Shown here one piece after another: positions 50,394-63,420 of a DNA stretch of 64,000 nt (positions are counted from its first letter, which is position 1; each line of letters begins with the position of its first letter). Below the pieces are notes generated by a model. The model did not search any database. It was not told the origin of the DNA and saw only the letters and a program-made list of their open reading frames with translations. Source of the DNA: Theocolax elegans (taxonomy: Eukaryota > Arthropoda > Insecta > Hymenoptera > Cerocephalidae); assembly GCA_026168455.1 (NCBI GenBank), contig CM047425.1, positions 89,159,580 to 89,223,579 of the forward strand. The letters run 5' to 3'. A program made the translations under genes and the position numbers.

Positions 50394-52076
50394 ACCAAAT
50401 AGCTTAAAGAGAGATTCAACAACTGATGAAGGAATTTAGATTTGGAGAAATATTTAATGAGTACCATGCATATTGTATACTATTTTGTTGGTCCTTGGAA
50501 AAGTGTAAAAATCACATGTTGTCCAACAAGCGGGATCAATACCTTTACAGATTACAGAAATACGACATCATCACGAAGAACATTATTTTTGCCATCTTAA
50601 AATTTAATTCGACTATATGTATGTAATTTTATATTAAATTAATATTTCTGTAAGTAATAACAACGACAGTTTAGATATTGCTTTAATAATTAATTGCATA
50701 AAATTAGAAATGTATAATAAACGACAGGATAAACAACCGCAGCTTATTTTATGTTTTTAAGTAAAATCTGCGTGCCGTAAACTGGGTACGTTGGTTGTAA
50801 AAAAATAAGCAGATGATACAAATTTTAGTTAATTTGAACTAATTAACATAGCTTTTATCCATTAGTAGCTTTTACGTTGCGTTTCAGCTTGCATGCTTCA
50901 GCACTTCCAAGTTTACCATACAACGTGCTTTTACACTATGTGATTTCTTAAATAGCTTTCACAGTTAGAGCTTTAAAAATTTGTTTGTGGTTTTTTTACT
51001 ATCTCTTATACCTCCTAGTACATTGGAATAAACTCCTAAAAGTTTTTCATAATATTATAAAAATATATTCATGATTTTTCGTAGAGGAATTCTCATGAAA
51101 ATGTGTAATGCTTGGACCATAAGTATTAAGTAAAGTAGATTGACACAATGATAGAATAAAAGTATTTTCAGCTTACATTTCAAGTAGGTAATGTTTATTA
51201 AATTTACTTCTAATGTAGAGAATTGCTTAGTTTGACTCGGCAATACAGTAATTATTAGTAAAATGTAATGGCTAATATTTAAAATAAAAACTTTCGAAGG
51301 GCTACGGAAGGATAGGTCAAATTAAGTTTTGCCACGTATTGTAACCGCTCTCAGTTACATTGAATCTTTGACAAATGCCGTACTGCACATACAAAAACGA
51401 CGATATGCGTAAAAGTATTATACATATATCGTTTAACATGGAGCTTATAACCAAAGAAACAAAAAAAAATACATACATCGCCTTTACCTTTGTTTTTCAC
51501 AGGCTTACTTAATTTCTTAGAAGCATGCACGTACAACCTCAAAAAGTTGCTAAAAGGTAAACAAGTATGGAAGTAATACGTATTATTTAAATAACTTAAA
51601 AATCTATAAACATGTAATGTGTTTATTAAAAAATATATTTATAGGTGTGTAAATAAATAACAGTCATAGTGTATAGTGAGGTAAAGTATTGAAAAGGAAT
51701 GCAGAAAAAGAAAGCATAATACGTGTATTATCAGAAAATAAAAAAGAACAAATTAGACGCACAATAACTGCACAAACACAAACCCAATCCTATTTTTCAC
51801 TTGCACTTGACTGTACTCATTAAGTTCCTACGTTAATAAACTTAAATAAAAAAATTATATGGATGTGGCAGTTTGCTTCAAACAAACATTGAACTGAGGT
51901 TAGAGTTGGATTCCATACGCGTGTACATACAATTAGTATAAGTAGCATTATATGCATTGTCTCTCGATGTCCGAGTAACTAATTTCAAATTAGTGTTAGA
52001 TTCACTCAATAATACACATCTTAAGGCTTATCATCCTCAGTAAACACTTCTACCAGGAGAAAAAAGCTTCTATTCG
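50394..52076. other. AT-rich non-coding DNA
   Basis: No gene, islet or structured repeat is recognised. Confidence 0.6.
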
Positions 52077-53339
52077 TATATGGGCATATCTCAGAAGATG
52101 GGAAAATTTACAAAAAAAATATGAATTTTTTAAACAACGTGGCACAATGATTATAGGTACTGTAATAGGTTCAACAAGTAATTAGAAATGATGATCTATT
52201 TGCGTGATTCTTTTTTTTTATTGCTAAGCGAGTTATAGGATAAAAACCTGAAATTTTTTTTAATAACCATGTACATGGGACCAGGTTTCTTTTATAAGTA
52301 ATTGATTTTTATAAGTTTTTGTAAATATATTTCAAGAAATATATTATACATTGCATTATTTAAGCAATAATTTTAACAATACATAAACAATACAAAAAAA
52401 AAATAGTAATTAATTAATAAAAAAATTAAAATAAAAAAAATAAAATAAAAAGAAAAATAAAAAATAAATAATAAATAAATAATAAATAATAAAATTATTT
52501 GTTATTTCAATTGAACTACTACGAGTTAATCAAAATATTTGTAAAAATAAATAGATGTATTATTAATATACACTGTGTATACATATCTATTTGTGTACAC
52601 GTATATTTCTTGAATTTTGAATATTGATTTAAAACAATTAATGTTTATATACGGCTTTAGCGCTCGATTCTACAATTACTTAAACTGTTTTCTTTTATTC
52701 ACACTTACAACTGAGGCACATTATTGTAAAATATTTATGTGCCATAGATAAAACTGACATTTTTAATCCAATCACGCTTTGATATGTAAGCTTCACTTTA
52801 CTGTATTTTTTTAAAAAACGGGTACACATTATTTTTCTTTAAAATAACTTTTTTATTTTGATAAAAGGAAGATTTTCCATTTTGAATTTTTTAGATTGAA
52901 GAAATGCTTAAAAAGTTACATCACTTTGAAGAATAATTTTCATATTTAAAAAACAAAGGGAACGCTAGTTTGCTTAGCTGTCATTTTCGATCTAGTGAAG
53001 GCACACCATTCTAACAAATTTTTTTACAACTAATATGATAAAAAGAAGGTTCTTCTATAATTTCAGATTTATTAATAAAGTGCTGAACCTTTTACAATTA
53101 AATTAGTGGGCAGAATCGACAAGAGTTACAACCAATCTTTAGGATTTTTCTATTCTTAACAGACAAATTTATTAAAATATTGATTTAAATATTTATATTA
53201 AACCTTTCTAAGAGCTTTTATAAATAGAAACAAACTTTTTTGTTCTGTTAGCACATTAAAATATTTTCTTTTCGAGTATTTAATTAGTATACCTTATGCG
53301 AAACCTAAATTATCCCATCTTCTGAGATATGCCCATATA
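52077..53339. mobile_element. 1.26-kb TIR element, non-autonomous
   Basis: The 27-bp ends are perfect inverted repeats centred on gggcatatctcagaagatgg (52082-52101; complement in 53313-53338), and similarity continues for ~8 bp inward. TA flanks both ends (cgTATATGGG and CCCATATAat), compatible with a TA target-site duplication as in Tc1/mariner. The interior is AT-rich with an A/AAT microsatellite and has no transposase. The superfamily is not certain. Confidence 0.7.
52385..52500. repeat. A-rich AAAT/AAT microsatellite
   Basis: The plus strand is almost only A and T in aaaataaaat and aataaataa units. It lies inside the 52077-53339 element. Confidence 0.85.
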
Positions 53340-53790
53340 ATACATTAAAACAAAGATTACGTTATCTAACGCAATAAATGTATCTTAGCTTTACTAACTA
53401 ATATGAATGTAAGAATCGTGAATTGTAAGAAATAAATCTATTATTAATAATTAATAAATGTATTAATTTTTTTTTTTTTTGAGAATTTATTGAATACTTC
53501 TGTAACATGCTTTAAGAAAATATATACACACACATATATATTTTACCTAATTCAAGCTAAAGAAACAATCTCCATTTTAGAAGCTGATAATTAATTTAAG
53601 TGACACCTATTCCTATATCCTATATTATCAACCTGTTACAATTATTTTAAAGAGATATCGGACTCTGAAAATAGGCATGTATTTTAATTTATATAAATAA
53701 AAAAATATTTTTGAAAGAATTGTAATTCTAATAATTGTAATTATAATATAATATTTAAGCTTCAGTTATTATTTATTTTTCAACTAAAAA
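53340..53790. other. AT-rich non-coding DNA
   Basis: No gene is recognised. Confidence 0.6.
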
Positions 53791-55085
53791 TTATTTATTT
53801 ATTTTATTTATTTAGCCAACAAAAAAAATTACATAGTTTATCAACTATATTTCTATAGATTTCCTAGTAACTCCTATAGAGGCAATATAATGTTTGTCTG
53901 TACAAGGACTGGTATAACACTGGTTAAAACTTAACAGATAACTTACAAAACTAAAAAAATATAAAAATATATAAAACATTTTCTGTTTGCTTCCAATATT
54001 AAATACATATGCAAATGTGCTTTTTTAATAATAAAATCTTTTATTTCCAGTATCTTACTAACATTTTACAAATTATACGTTCTGATGTCTAATAATAATT
54101 TATTTAACTTTGTAGAATCCCGCAGGACTTCCAATACAGGATATTTATATTGTGCATTATCTTCATAATGCGATTCGTCTGGTTACTTAGCTTATTAAAT
54201 AATAATTTTACTCTTTTACAATCAATTTTATTACAAATGTTTACAAATTGAAAATTAGATCTGATCCAAATTTTAAGTTTTTTCCTGATATTTTGCTTAC
54301 TATATTTTCAATTCGTCTGGAAATTCATTAAAATCCGTATAGCAACAATGTAATTATTTTTATTACTAACATTTTTTGTTATTTTGGGTAACGGTATACA
54401 CTTTTTTCTTGTACAAAAATTTTTTTGTTTAAAAATTTTGCTTAAATTACGGTAATGGAAAACTGTAGTCTCAAGTGAAAATGATTGTTCAAGGATTAGT
54501 GGGTAGTTTCTTATTAAAAAAATCTATTTTGTACTCTGGATAATAAATTAAGGTTATTTTTATAGACTCCCCCATACAATTATGCCCTAAGTTGTTACGC
54601 TGTGAAAAAGTGCATAATACAGTACTATTAAAACCTCGATTTTCATTATTTTAAGAATTTAGCAAAAATATAAATCAAATATTTGGTTTTATTCAAAATA
54701 AATTCCATGTGTTTATTCCATTTCATGTTATAGTCAAAAAAAGTACCTAGATATTTATAACTTTCTACTCTTTTTAAAATATGATTTTCTATTCTTAGAC
54801 AAGAATTTTAGGCACATTATCACAGTAATTTCCAAAAGTTATGTATACTGTCTAACTAATATTCAATGATAATTTATTGTTAAAAGCTAACCACCTCGTA
54901 ATGTGCTTTAGATATTTATTCATAATAGAAACCATGTTTTTTCAGCTGATAAAACGACAGTATCGTCAGCATATGCAATCATATTGACATATTTATCTTT
55001 TTGATAATAATTTATTATATTTTCTTCAAATGTCGGTACCTCCAGTCCGTCCATATCTATTAACTTATATTGTGATTTTTTAAAA
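53791..55085 (-). mobile_element. 5'-truncated non-LTR retrotransposon, copy B
   Basis: Read on the minus strand, this element runs from part of a reverse transcriptase (from about 55080) to a 3' untranslated region shared with 29068-29304 and ends in a taaataaa tail. Upstream RT, endonuclease and gag regions are missing. Order and tail fit jockey/CR1-like LINEs, though the clade is inferred from motifs only. A tandem duplication begins inside its RT domain at 54961. Confidence 0.75.
54560..55070 (-). pseudogene. Decayed reverse transcriptase of a jockey-like LINE
   Basis: The minus-strand translation contains LIDMDGLEVPTFEENI followed by the catalytic-box segment IAYADDTVVLSAEKTWF (YADD at about 54962-54973). 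Next come ITRWLAFNNKLSLN, then in a shifted frame YLGTFFDYNMKW, and then LYYALFHSVTT and GIIVWGS with stop codons between. These match in order the palm, thumb and C-terminal region of non-LTR reverse transcriptases. Frameshifts and stops make it inactive. The part upstream of YADD is repeated at 56836-56965. Confidence 0.8.
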
Positions 55086-56835
55086 AATTATTTTTGAAAA
55101 AGTAATCCCCGTTACTTGGTTTGTGCCACCCCTTTCAATTTTGCGATTGCTGTTGTGGCAATATTCAAATTGAATTCAAGCAAAAGAGAATATGGATTTT
55201 AGTATTTTAAAAAAAATGTCATTGATGTACGTTAATAACTACATACAATACTATATGTATAACTAAAAATTAACTTCTATTTCTGTACGGAACAAATGTT
55301 TTACGCATAAAAAGTATTATCAACACAATATGTTCGTGAACGTGAAAAATGTGACGATTTTAAGAAAATGTGAGAAACGCGGTCAGTAACATAGATGGAT
55401 GAATCCATTCAAACTTTGTACAAATAAGGATTGCACGATATTTTCAAATTCAGCAATACAAGTGCTGGATGCGTTAACCCAATTCTCCTATTATTTCAGG
55501 CGTTGAGCAAATTTTTGTCGTTATGTATTTTCATCAATAATTCCATGTAAAGATACAACGAAAAACAAAACTGGAACAGTAATGTATAACTATATTATTA
55601 TTTCTTAAAATAAATAAATTTATATCGTACATTGGTAAGGATTTTGCATATCATTTATAAAATACGTTATTCGTAAATTCACGGTAGTTGCGCTTTTCGC
55701 GTCGATTTCACTTTTTCGTCCTTAGAACCTATTGTTACTTTCAAGCTTTGCAAAAAAATTACAATAATGGTACACTTCTTCTACGAGTACAAAACGTATT
55801 TTATTCTATTTCACAGCATTTTATTCAAATTTTGCTTTGTGTACAATATTTAAAAATTTTTGTTTGTGAAAAACTTGTTTGCAATGAATTTATTTAAGTG
55901 TAAAGAAAATTGATTGTTTAAATGTGCATTTATAAGTATAACTCAACACTTGACAATAAAAAAAAAGAAGAATTTCGCAATCGTTTTGAAAAGAAAGAAT
56001 GAACTACTTTTAGTAGCATTGTTTTGAAAATCTTCGAGTCAAATGACTTTTTTAACTTTCTCCGTTGTGAAATGACAATGGGTTACCATTATATTCGCAA
56101 GCAGTATTATGTAATGAACACACTATTATATATATATATAATACGAATTCGTGAATCAATAAAATGTAACTATATTGTTACATGTGATCAATTTTTCAAT
56201 AGATTTTACTTAATAATGTAATATACTCAAATATGAAGGATTTGAGCCAGATTAGAGACTTATATTAATAAAATAAAATTAATAAGTATTATTTCAGAAT
56301 ATTTAATAACAAATTTATAATGAAATAATACAAACGATTTTTACTTATCCACACTGTATATTCTTAGTCGTTTTGACAAAGAGCAATCTTTTATAAATAA
56401 TAATCTTAAACGTATAGTACAGCAATGATAATCTTGAATTTAGTTCTTGGTATTGAGCTTTTTAATTAATTTTAATCGCTTAATACGTGATGTAAAAGAA
56501 GAAATAAAGTGTTGAAAAAGAAACAAGAGCTTTTCAAAAGTAAAAAATTATTATCTTAATGCAGTTCCTGAATACATTGATAAATTATACTTTATAAATT
56601 ATATCTCTATAGTTGATTTTTTAATTACTTTTGAAAAAAAAATTTAGAATATGTAATTTATTAATATGTAATTATATAATATATCTGATGCAAATACCCA
56701 TAAATATATTCAAACAATAATTATCATAATAATTGCAATTTATTATTACACTAAAGCTGAATAATTACGCATCTGCCTTTAAAGGGCTTTAAATGAAAAG
56801 AATAAGCGGAAATTATGAGCAAAGAACTACATCAA
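54961..56835. repeat. Tandem duplication, unit 1 (1875 bp)
   Basis: The unit runs from tatcgtcagcatatgc inside the LINE RT to gaactacatcaa and is followed at once by a second copy. Beyond the RT fragment it is AT-rich with no recognised gene. The interior matches unit 2 almost base for base. From about 56440 to 56820 the copies differ by frequent one-base indels. Confidence 0.92.
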
Positions 56836-58711
56836 TATCGTCAGCATATGCAATCATATTGACATATTTATCTTTTTGATAATAATTTATTATATTTTCT
56901 TCAAATGTCGGTACCTCCAGTCCGTCCATATCTATTAACTTATATTGTGATTTTTTAAAAAATTATTTTTGAAAAAGTAATCCCCGTTACTTGGTTTGTG
57001 CCACCCCTTTCAATTTTGCGATTGCTGTTGTGGCAATATTCAAATTGAATTCAAGCAAAAGAGAATATGGATTTTAGTATTTTAAAAAAATGTCATTGAT
57101 GTACGTTAATAACTACATACAATACTATATGTATAACTAAAAATTAACTTCTATTTCTGTACGGAACAAATGTTTTACGCATAAAAAGTATTATCAACAC
57201 AATATGTTCGTGAACGTGAAAAATGTGACGATTTTAAGAAAATGTGAGAAACGCGGTCAGTAACATAGATGGATGAATCCATTCAAACTTTGTACAAATA
57301 AGGATTGCACGATATTTTCAAATTCAGCAATACAAGTGCTGGATGCGTTAACCCAATTCTCCTATTATTTCAGGCGTTGAGCAAATTTTTGTCGTTATGT
57401 ATTTTCATCAATAATTCCATGTAAAGATACAACGAAAAACAAAACTGGAACAGTAATGTATAACTATATTATTATTTCTTAAAATAAATAAATTTATATC
57501 GTACATTGGTAAGGATTTTGCATATCATTTATAAAATACGTTATTCGTAAATTCACGGTAGTTGCGCTTTTCGCGTCGATTTCACTTTTTCGTCCTTAGA
57601 ACCTATTGTTACTTTCAAGCTTTGCAAAAAAATTACAATAATGGTACACTTCTTCTACGAGTACAAAACGTATTTTATTCTATTTCACAGCATTTTATTC
57701 AAATTTTTGCTTTGTGTACAATATTTAAAAATTTTTGTTTGTGAAAAACTTGTTTGCAATGAATTTATTTAAGTGTAAAGAAAATTGATTGTTTAAATGT
57801 GCATTTATAAGTATAACTCAACACTTGACAATAAAAAAAAGAAGAATTTCGCAATCGTTTTGAAAAGAAAGAATGAACTACTTTTAGTAGCATTGTTTTG
57901 AAAATCTTCGAGTCAAATGACTTTTTTAACTTTCTCCGTTGTGAAATGACAATGGGTTACCATTATATTCGCAAGCAGTATTATGTAATGAACACACTAT
58001 TATATATATATATAATACGAATTCGTGAATCAATAAAATGTAACTATATTGTTACATGTGATCAATTTTTCAATAGATTTTACTTAATAATGTAATATAC
58101 TCAAATATGAAGGATTTGAGCCAGATTAGAGACTTATATTAATAAAATAAAATTAATAAGTATTATTTCAGAATATTTAATAACAAATTTATAATGAAAT
58201 AATACAAACGATTTTTACTTATCCACACTGTATATTCTTAGTCGTTTTGACAAAGAGCAATCTTTTATAAATAATAATCTTAAACGTATAGTACAGCAAT
58301 GAATAATCTTGAATTTAGTTCTTGGTATTGAGCTTTTTAATTAATTTTAATCGCTTAATACGTGATTTAAAAGAAGAAATAAATGTTTGAAAAGAAAACA
58401 AGAGCTTTTTCAAAAGTAAAAAATTATTATCTTAATGCAGTTCCTGAATACATTGAATAAATTATACTTTATAAATAATAATCTCTATATTTGATTTTTA
58501 ATTACTTTTGAAAAAAAAATTTAGAATATGTAATTTATTAATATGTAATTATATAATATATCTGATGAATACCATAAATATATTCAAACAATAATTATCA
58601 TAATAATTGCAATTTATTATTACACTAAAGCTGAATAATTACGCATCTGCTTTAAAGGGCTTTTTAAATGAAAAAGAATAAGCGGAAATTATGAGCAAAG
58701 AACTACATCAA
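56836..58711. repeat. Tandem duplication, unit 2 (~1876 bp)
   Basis: Second copy of 54961-56835. Differences in the interior are homopolymer indels (for example caaattttgc versus caaatttttgc near 57704), which truncate a 69-codon frame of unit 1 to 60 codons. It ends at gaactacatcaa, after which unique sequence (aagacttatt) continues. Confidence 0.92.
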
Positions 58712-59109
58712 AAGACTTATTTTAAAAATGGAAATACCATCTGAAATATAGTTATGTGTTTTTCTTTAACTTATAATTTTATACGCTGAATATTTACGAA
58801 TCCATTTTACACAATTTCTAAAAATATTATAAACTTATCAAAATTCACTGTTACATTTTTGCTATATCTCGATATTGACTTGATCTACAAGGGTTGTTTT
58901 GGCTGGTAATTAACTAATCAGTATCAGCTTCATAATTTAATGTGGCAGATAATTAAGTAAACTGATATATTCGTAGGTGTGTGTAGGTATAATCCATTAC
59001 AAAACTGCTATAAATAAAGTGGTCTAATATTCCATTGATTTATCGAAGTTTTATAGTGATATACAAGGAGAAACATTTTCATAATAAAATATCAGTGAAC
59101 GAAAATCAC
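58712..59109. other. AT-rich non-coding DNA
   Basis: No gene is recognised. Confidence 0.6.
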
Positions 59110-59320
59110 TTTTATTTTCGATTTCCTATAACAGCGTAAATAAGGGTACTTCCACCGTGAAAAACATGTGCTTCAGCGATTAAACGGTAAACCGTTCACT
59201 TGGTTGTCGATATAGTTTTCGCGCGCACATACCCTTACTTTACCGAAATTTTCGGTGACGCCACCATCGCAGTCATGCATCGACTACTCCGTGTGAAGGT
59301 ACAGGTCGAAAATATTAAAG
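59110..59320. promoter_or_regulatory. Small GC-richer islet
   Basis: About 200 bp of balanced composition with cgcgcgcac and several short palindromes (aaacggtaaaccgttcac; accgaaattttcggtg). No frame is convincing. Another candidate conserved element. Confidence 0.3.
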
Positions 59321-59525
59321 TTTACAATAAATTTTTGTTATGCATCCAAGAGACCTATCATTATTTTAACTGAATAGAAAAAAGTATCTTACTACGCTAA
59401 AGAATATAGGAATTACAATTCTTAAAAATGAAATAATACCACGCATTTAAATGTCAGCATAAATATAACCAATATCCTGTTTCGCAATGATACTTCTTTC
59501 ATATAAGAAGTAAAAGAAGAGATTT

Positions 59526-59529
<4 letters not shown>

Positions 59530-59570
<41 letters not shown>
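59530..59570. repeat. (GA)20 microsatellite
   Basis: Uninterrupted GA dinucleotide run of about 40 bp, the consensus target of GAGA-type factors. Confidence 0.95.
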
Positions 59571-59573
<3 letters not shown>

Positions 59574-61250
59574 ATAAGATTGATTTTATTTTTTAGATAA
59601 ATGTTTGCTTCGTTTTTGATGTTTTTTAAAATGTATAAATTTCGAAAAGATTGTCGAGGAATATCATAATTGTATCTTATTCAAAAGAAAGTTCTAAAGA
59701 TAATTTAATTTTTAATTGTGTGATTCTATTACACACAAATCAAAGTAAGGATTTTAATGACTATATGTAAAAACATTTTTATCTTTCATATTTTTCATTC
59801 GTAAAAGGAAGCCAATGAAAATTCTATAGTCATAAAAATAAAATCGTACACGCGACTCAACAGTGGGTGGTCCCTACATTGATTTTTCCTGTTTCTCATG
59901 GACGAAAAACTAATTCGTGGCTATTGAAGGGTTCTCAGTGCACGAACGATCGAGGATATGCAAAATGAGTATTAGAAAAATATGTTCCTGGGCCGATCTT
60001 CACCTCTCCCTTCTTTTTTCTGAAGAGGGTAGAATTTTGTTCGGTTGTTATTGAGGCATGAAATATGGATGAACAAAGTGTCTTGTAGGGGACGCAGGGC
60101 ATGAGATAGAGATAATGGCATATTTTGCTATTGAACAAAGACGAAGGCAAGAATAAAGCACAAAGTGATTTGTAAATTATATTTGTGGAACAGAATCCTC
60201 TGATTTGATTTATTTGCCCTTTTTATGAATTATTTTATACCGCCATGATCAAAATAAATTTGCTCCCTTATAATAGGATTGGTTTATTGTATAATGAGCT
60301 CTCGTTTTAGCTTATACCATCGTTTCTCTATAAAACATTATTATTTTTTTTCAATTATCCACACGTAAATTATTTTTTACATTAATATATTATTTAAATA
60401 TACATGAGATATTTTTGATATCAATATAAATACTTATACATTTTTTTAAACACATATGCATATAGCAAATATGTGTATGAAATAAATAACAGTAGGTATC
60501 GTTTTATTTTATTACCGATACGTTTGAAGAAAGAGCAATGCGGAAGTAAATAAGAGTCCAGTGTGTATTCAGTATTGGAATATATTGAAATGCAGGAATC
60601 AAAGATATAGAAAGTACATGGGTGTACATACTTTATTTGAGATCAATTGATTTACCTTTACTCGTAGTATATTTCCTGTTGGATTTATATTGTTTGTTAT
60701 GGAATTATCATAAGATTGGAATAAAAAGTAAGATATATTAAATTTTAAGTAGAAATATATTTTCTTAAAATATATCTTTTTTATTTACAAGCTTTTCAAA
60801 ACAAGATTTAAAAAAAAAAGTTTTCCTTATTTTAACAAACATTTCAATGTATTTTTAATTAATCGTTTATTGTATATAACATTTTAATCGTTACGATTTA
60901 CGTTTCTTGTTAAAAAAAGGCATTTTCATTAATATATTTTACTAAAAAATGAAAATCGAAATATATAACATTTAAATATCTTACAGACTTAATGATGCCT
61001 GATTGTTATAATATGAAATTCGTTGACTTACTTAAATTTTATTCTTTGATTAAAGCTATAGTATGATTATTCGCATACATTATAGCATTCAAAGTACAAA
61101 AAAATTGCTTATAGATTATACCTATATTGTTAAGCAGATAAAAAATACACAATAAATTATTTAATTATAAATATTTTCCTTTATTAATTCTAATGCTTAA
61201 TAAAATATTATCTGAATAATTTGTTTCTATTATTTTTCTAGGAAGGCTTA
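59571..61250. other. AT-rich non-coding DNA with a mixed-composition patch
   Basis: The segment 59850-60140 is more balanced. Its 71-codon minus-strand frame (59935-60150) is unrecognised. The rest is AT-rich with no gene. Confidence 0.5.
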
Positions 61251-61257
61251 GATTTAA

Positions 61258-61285
61258 ACATTGTACATTGTACATTGTACATTGT
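61258..61285. repeat. Four perfect 7-bp repeats, ACATTGT
   Basis: Four consecutive acattgt units (28 bp). Each contains CATTGT, the reverse complement of the Sox core ACAATG. The array lies just upstream of a GC-richer islet. Confidence 0.9.
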
Positions 61286-61299
61286 AAATATTGCAATAG

Positions 61300-61570
61300 T
61301 GAATATGGGTAAGATACACATAGTTGAAAGTGCGGATCGATCGTGGTCTCGATTCTTCGTCTTGGTGGTCCATTTCTGGTTGGCGTCGCTGGGTCTTACC
61401 AAATCGCAGTTGGACTACTTGCGATGCCTCAAGTAGATAATCGATCGCTCTAGCTTGCAGACTCACAGCGCCTCGAAAAACAGCGGGATATCTATACCTC
61501 TATTACATTTCTTTCCATGCGTGAAGCGTATCTGGTGAATTTCACGGCATTCGCTTTTAATGGAAAGTGC
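61300..61570. promoter_or_regulatory. GC-richer islet next to the ACATTGT array
   Basis: Balanced-composition sequence with gcggatcgatcgtggtctcg and gataatcgatcgctc. A 70-codon minus-strand frame covers it but is unrecognised and begins in the repeat array. An enhancer is inferred. Confidence 0.3.
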
Positions 61571-62949
61571 TTCGACCATTAACTTTATATTTATGTGTGA
61601 TTTTGGAAATATAGATTATTTTATAGCTTTTTGTCTCTATTAATATTATTAATAATAATGTTAATATATACTACCTTCATGCACAAATAAACTTAGAATA
61701 AATTATAATTATAATTATCATTAAAGCTATTAGAATTTACTTCGTACTAATTTAGGAAATTCGTATTATATATTAACATTACACGTTCGTGCCTAAAAAT
61801 TATTGTTTACTGGTTGATTACAATTAATTTTAACTGCAGCATTTGTATCATTTAAATAATGATAATTATGACAGTAAATTAATTTTTTAATTTTGATAGG
61901 CAGATATTTAAATTATGGGTTGCTAGTGTACGTAGTCAGCAAACAATTATTTGTATTAAAAGAGTATTTAAAATGATATTAATATAAAACACGTTTATAC
62001 AGCCTTTCATTTCTATAACAGAAAGTTATTTGAAACTTAGGAACTGAAGTTTTAGAAGTTTGCCTGTACACGTTAAACTTTATCAAAGACATTTTCTTTT
62101 AAACACTCTACCAAAGTGATATTAACGAGAACAATTATTTGTACGTTGTAACGTAATATTAAAATTGTTAACAATTAAATTGCAAGGAATTATTGTAGAT
62201 TTTGACGCATTAGCGTAGACTTATCTATAATATAAAATTACAAGTATATTTGTTTTAATTAAAAGGATTGGCTTTAAAAATGTTAAATATAAAATTCCTT
62301 TATTCGACCTCAGCCGATTCCTTCCCCAACTCATGATTGTACGATAAAACATTCCAAAATTATTTGATCTGATCGAGTGTCTAATATACACGACCGGAAA
62401 TTAACAAAATAAATTTGCTACGTACAAAATATTTAGTTTAAAACCGAAATGTGGATCTTTTGCATAATTTGTTAATTCACAAGCAAATATAAATTATTAT
62501 ACAAATTATAAATCTACATAACAATGCGATTTAACAAGTAAATACATTCTTCAAATGTAATAAATTGAAGAATTTGTTAATATAGAAATAATGTAATACA
62601 TGTGATTTTCCGATATAATTTAAAATAAAGCAGCTGTTAAAAGCACTGAATTTAGTAACCATAATTAATAAAAGATTATTAAGCAACGCTAAGCGTTAAA
62701 CTCTTCCCGGTCTAGTCTGCACTTATCAAATACATTAGGCTGCATTTTAAAAATATTAATTTGTAGTAACATTGTCATCCCTTTCACTTTTATTAAATTT
62801 CATAATCAATTTTTAGAAACACAGTGCATTTTTTGTAAATTTCATGTATCACTTTAAAAATCATACAGCGACCACCAGATTTGAGCTGAAGAAGTACATA
62901 CATTGTATTGAATCCACAAGGTGAAGTAATAAAAAAATAATTGTGATCA
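61571..62949. other. AT-rich non-coding DNA
   Basis: No gene or structured repeat is recognised. Confidence 0.6.
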
Positions 62950-63420
62950 AGACTAAACTACGGGTTTTCTGCGACGATGCTTGAGGCTTGCATCAAACGT
63001 TACGCCGTATGGCCTGGGTTCGGTTAATTGGTCCGAACGGGCCAGTTAGTTTCATTATGTTGCCTCGCATCTTCGTAGGTTCGCTCACAATGGAACGGGA
63101 CGCGCGAAACATCGGGGCCACTAGGCCTGCGTGTCACCTATAAACCCTTTGTGCCGTTACTGACAAGCCTTGCTACTTTTTTTCCTTCTCGTAAAGACAC
63201 TCTTGAGCCTTTTTCCACAGCCACTTTCTCAAGCTGCAACCCTCTCCTAAGTCGTGATCGATTTGCATTATCGATTGCTTGCACGTATTCGAGGTTAAAC
63301 TCGGGAGAAGAAGACCGATGAGGAAATTTAGGAGATACGCGAAAAATAGATCAAATGGATTTTTTGCAAGCGGAATCGGTGAATCTATTTTAACGTGTAG
63401 CTTCCATTGGATTTGACGAA
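62950..63420. promoter_or_regulatory. GC-richer islet
   Basis: The segment 62960-63170 is rich in CG and GGCC-type words (ggtccgaacgggccagttag, cggggccactaggcctgcg). No coding frame is apparent on either strand. A conserved non-coding element is the preferred reading. Confidence 0.35.
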
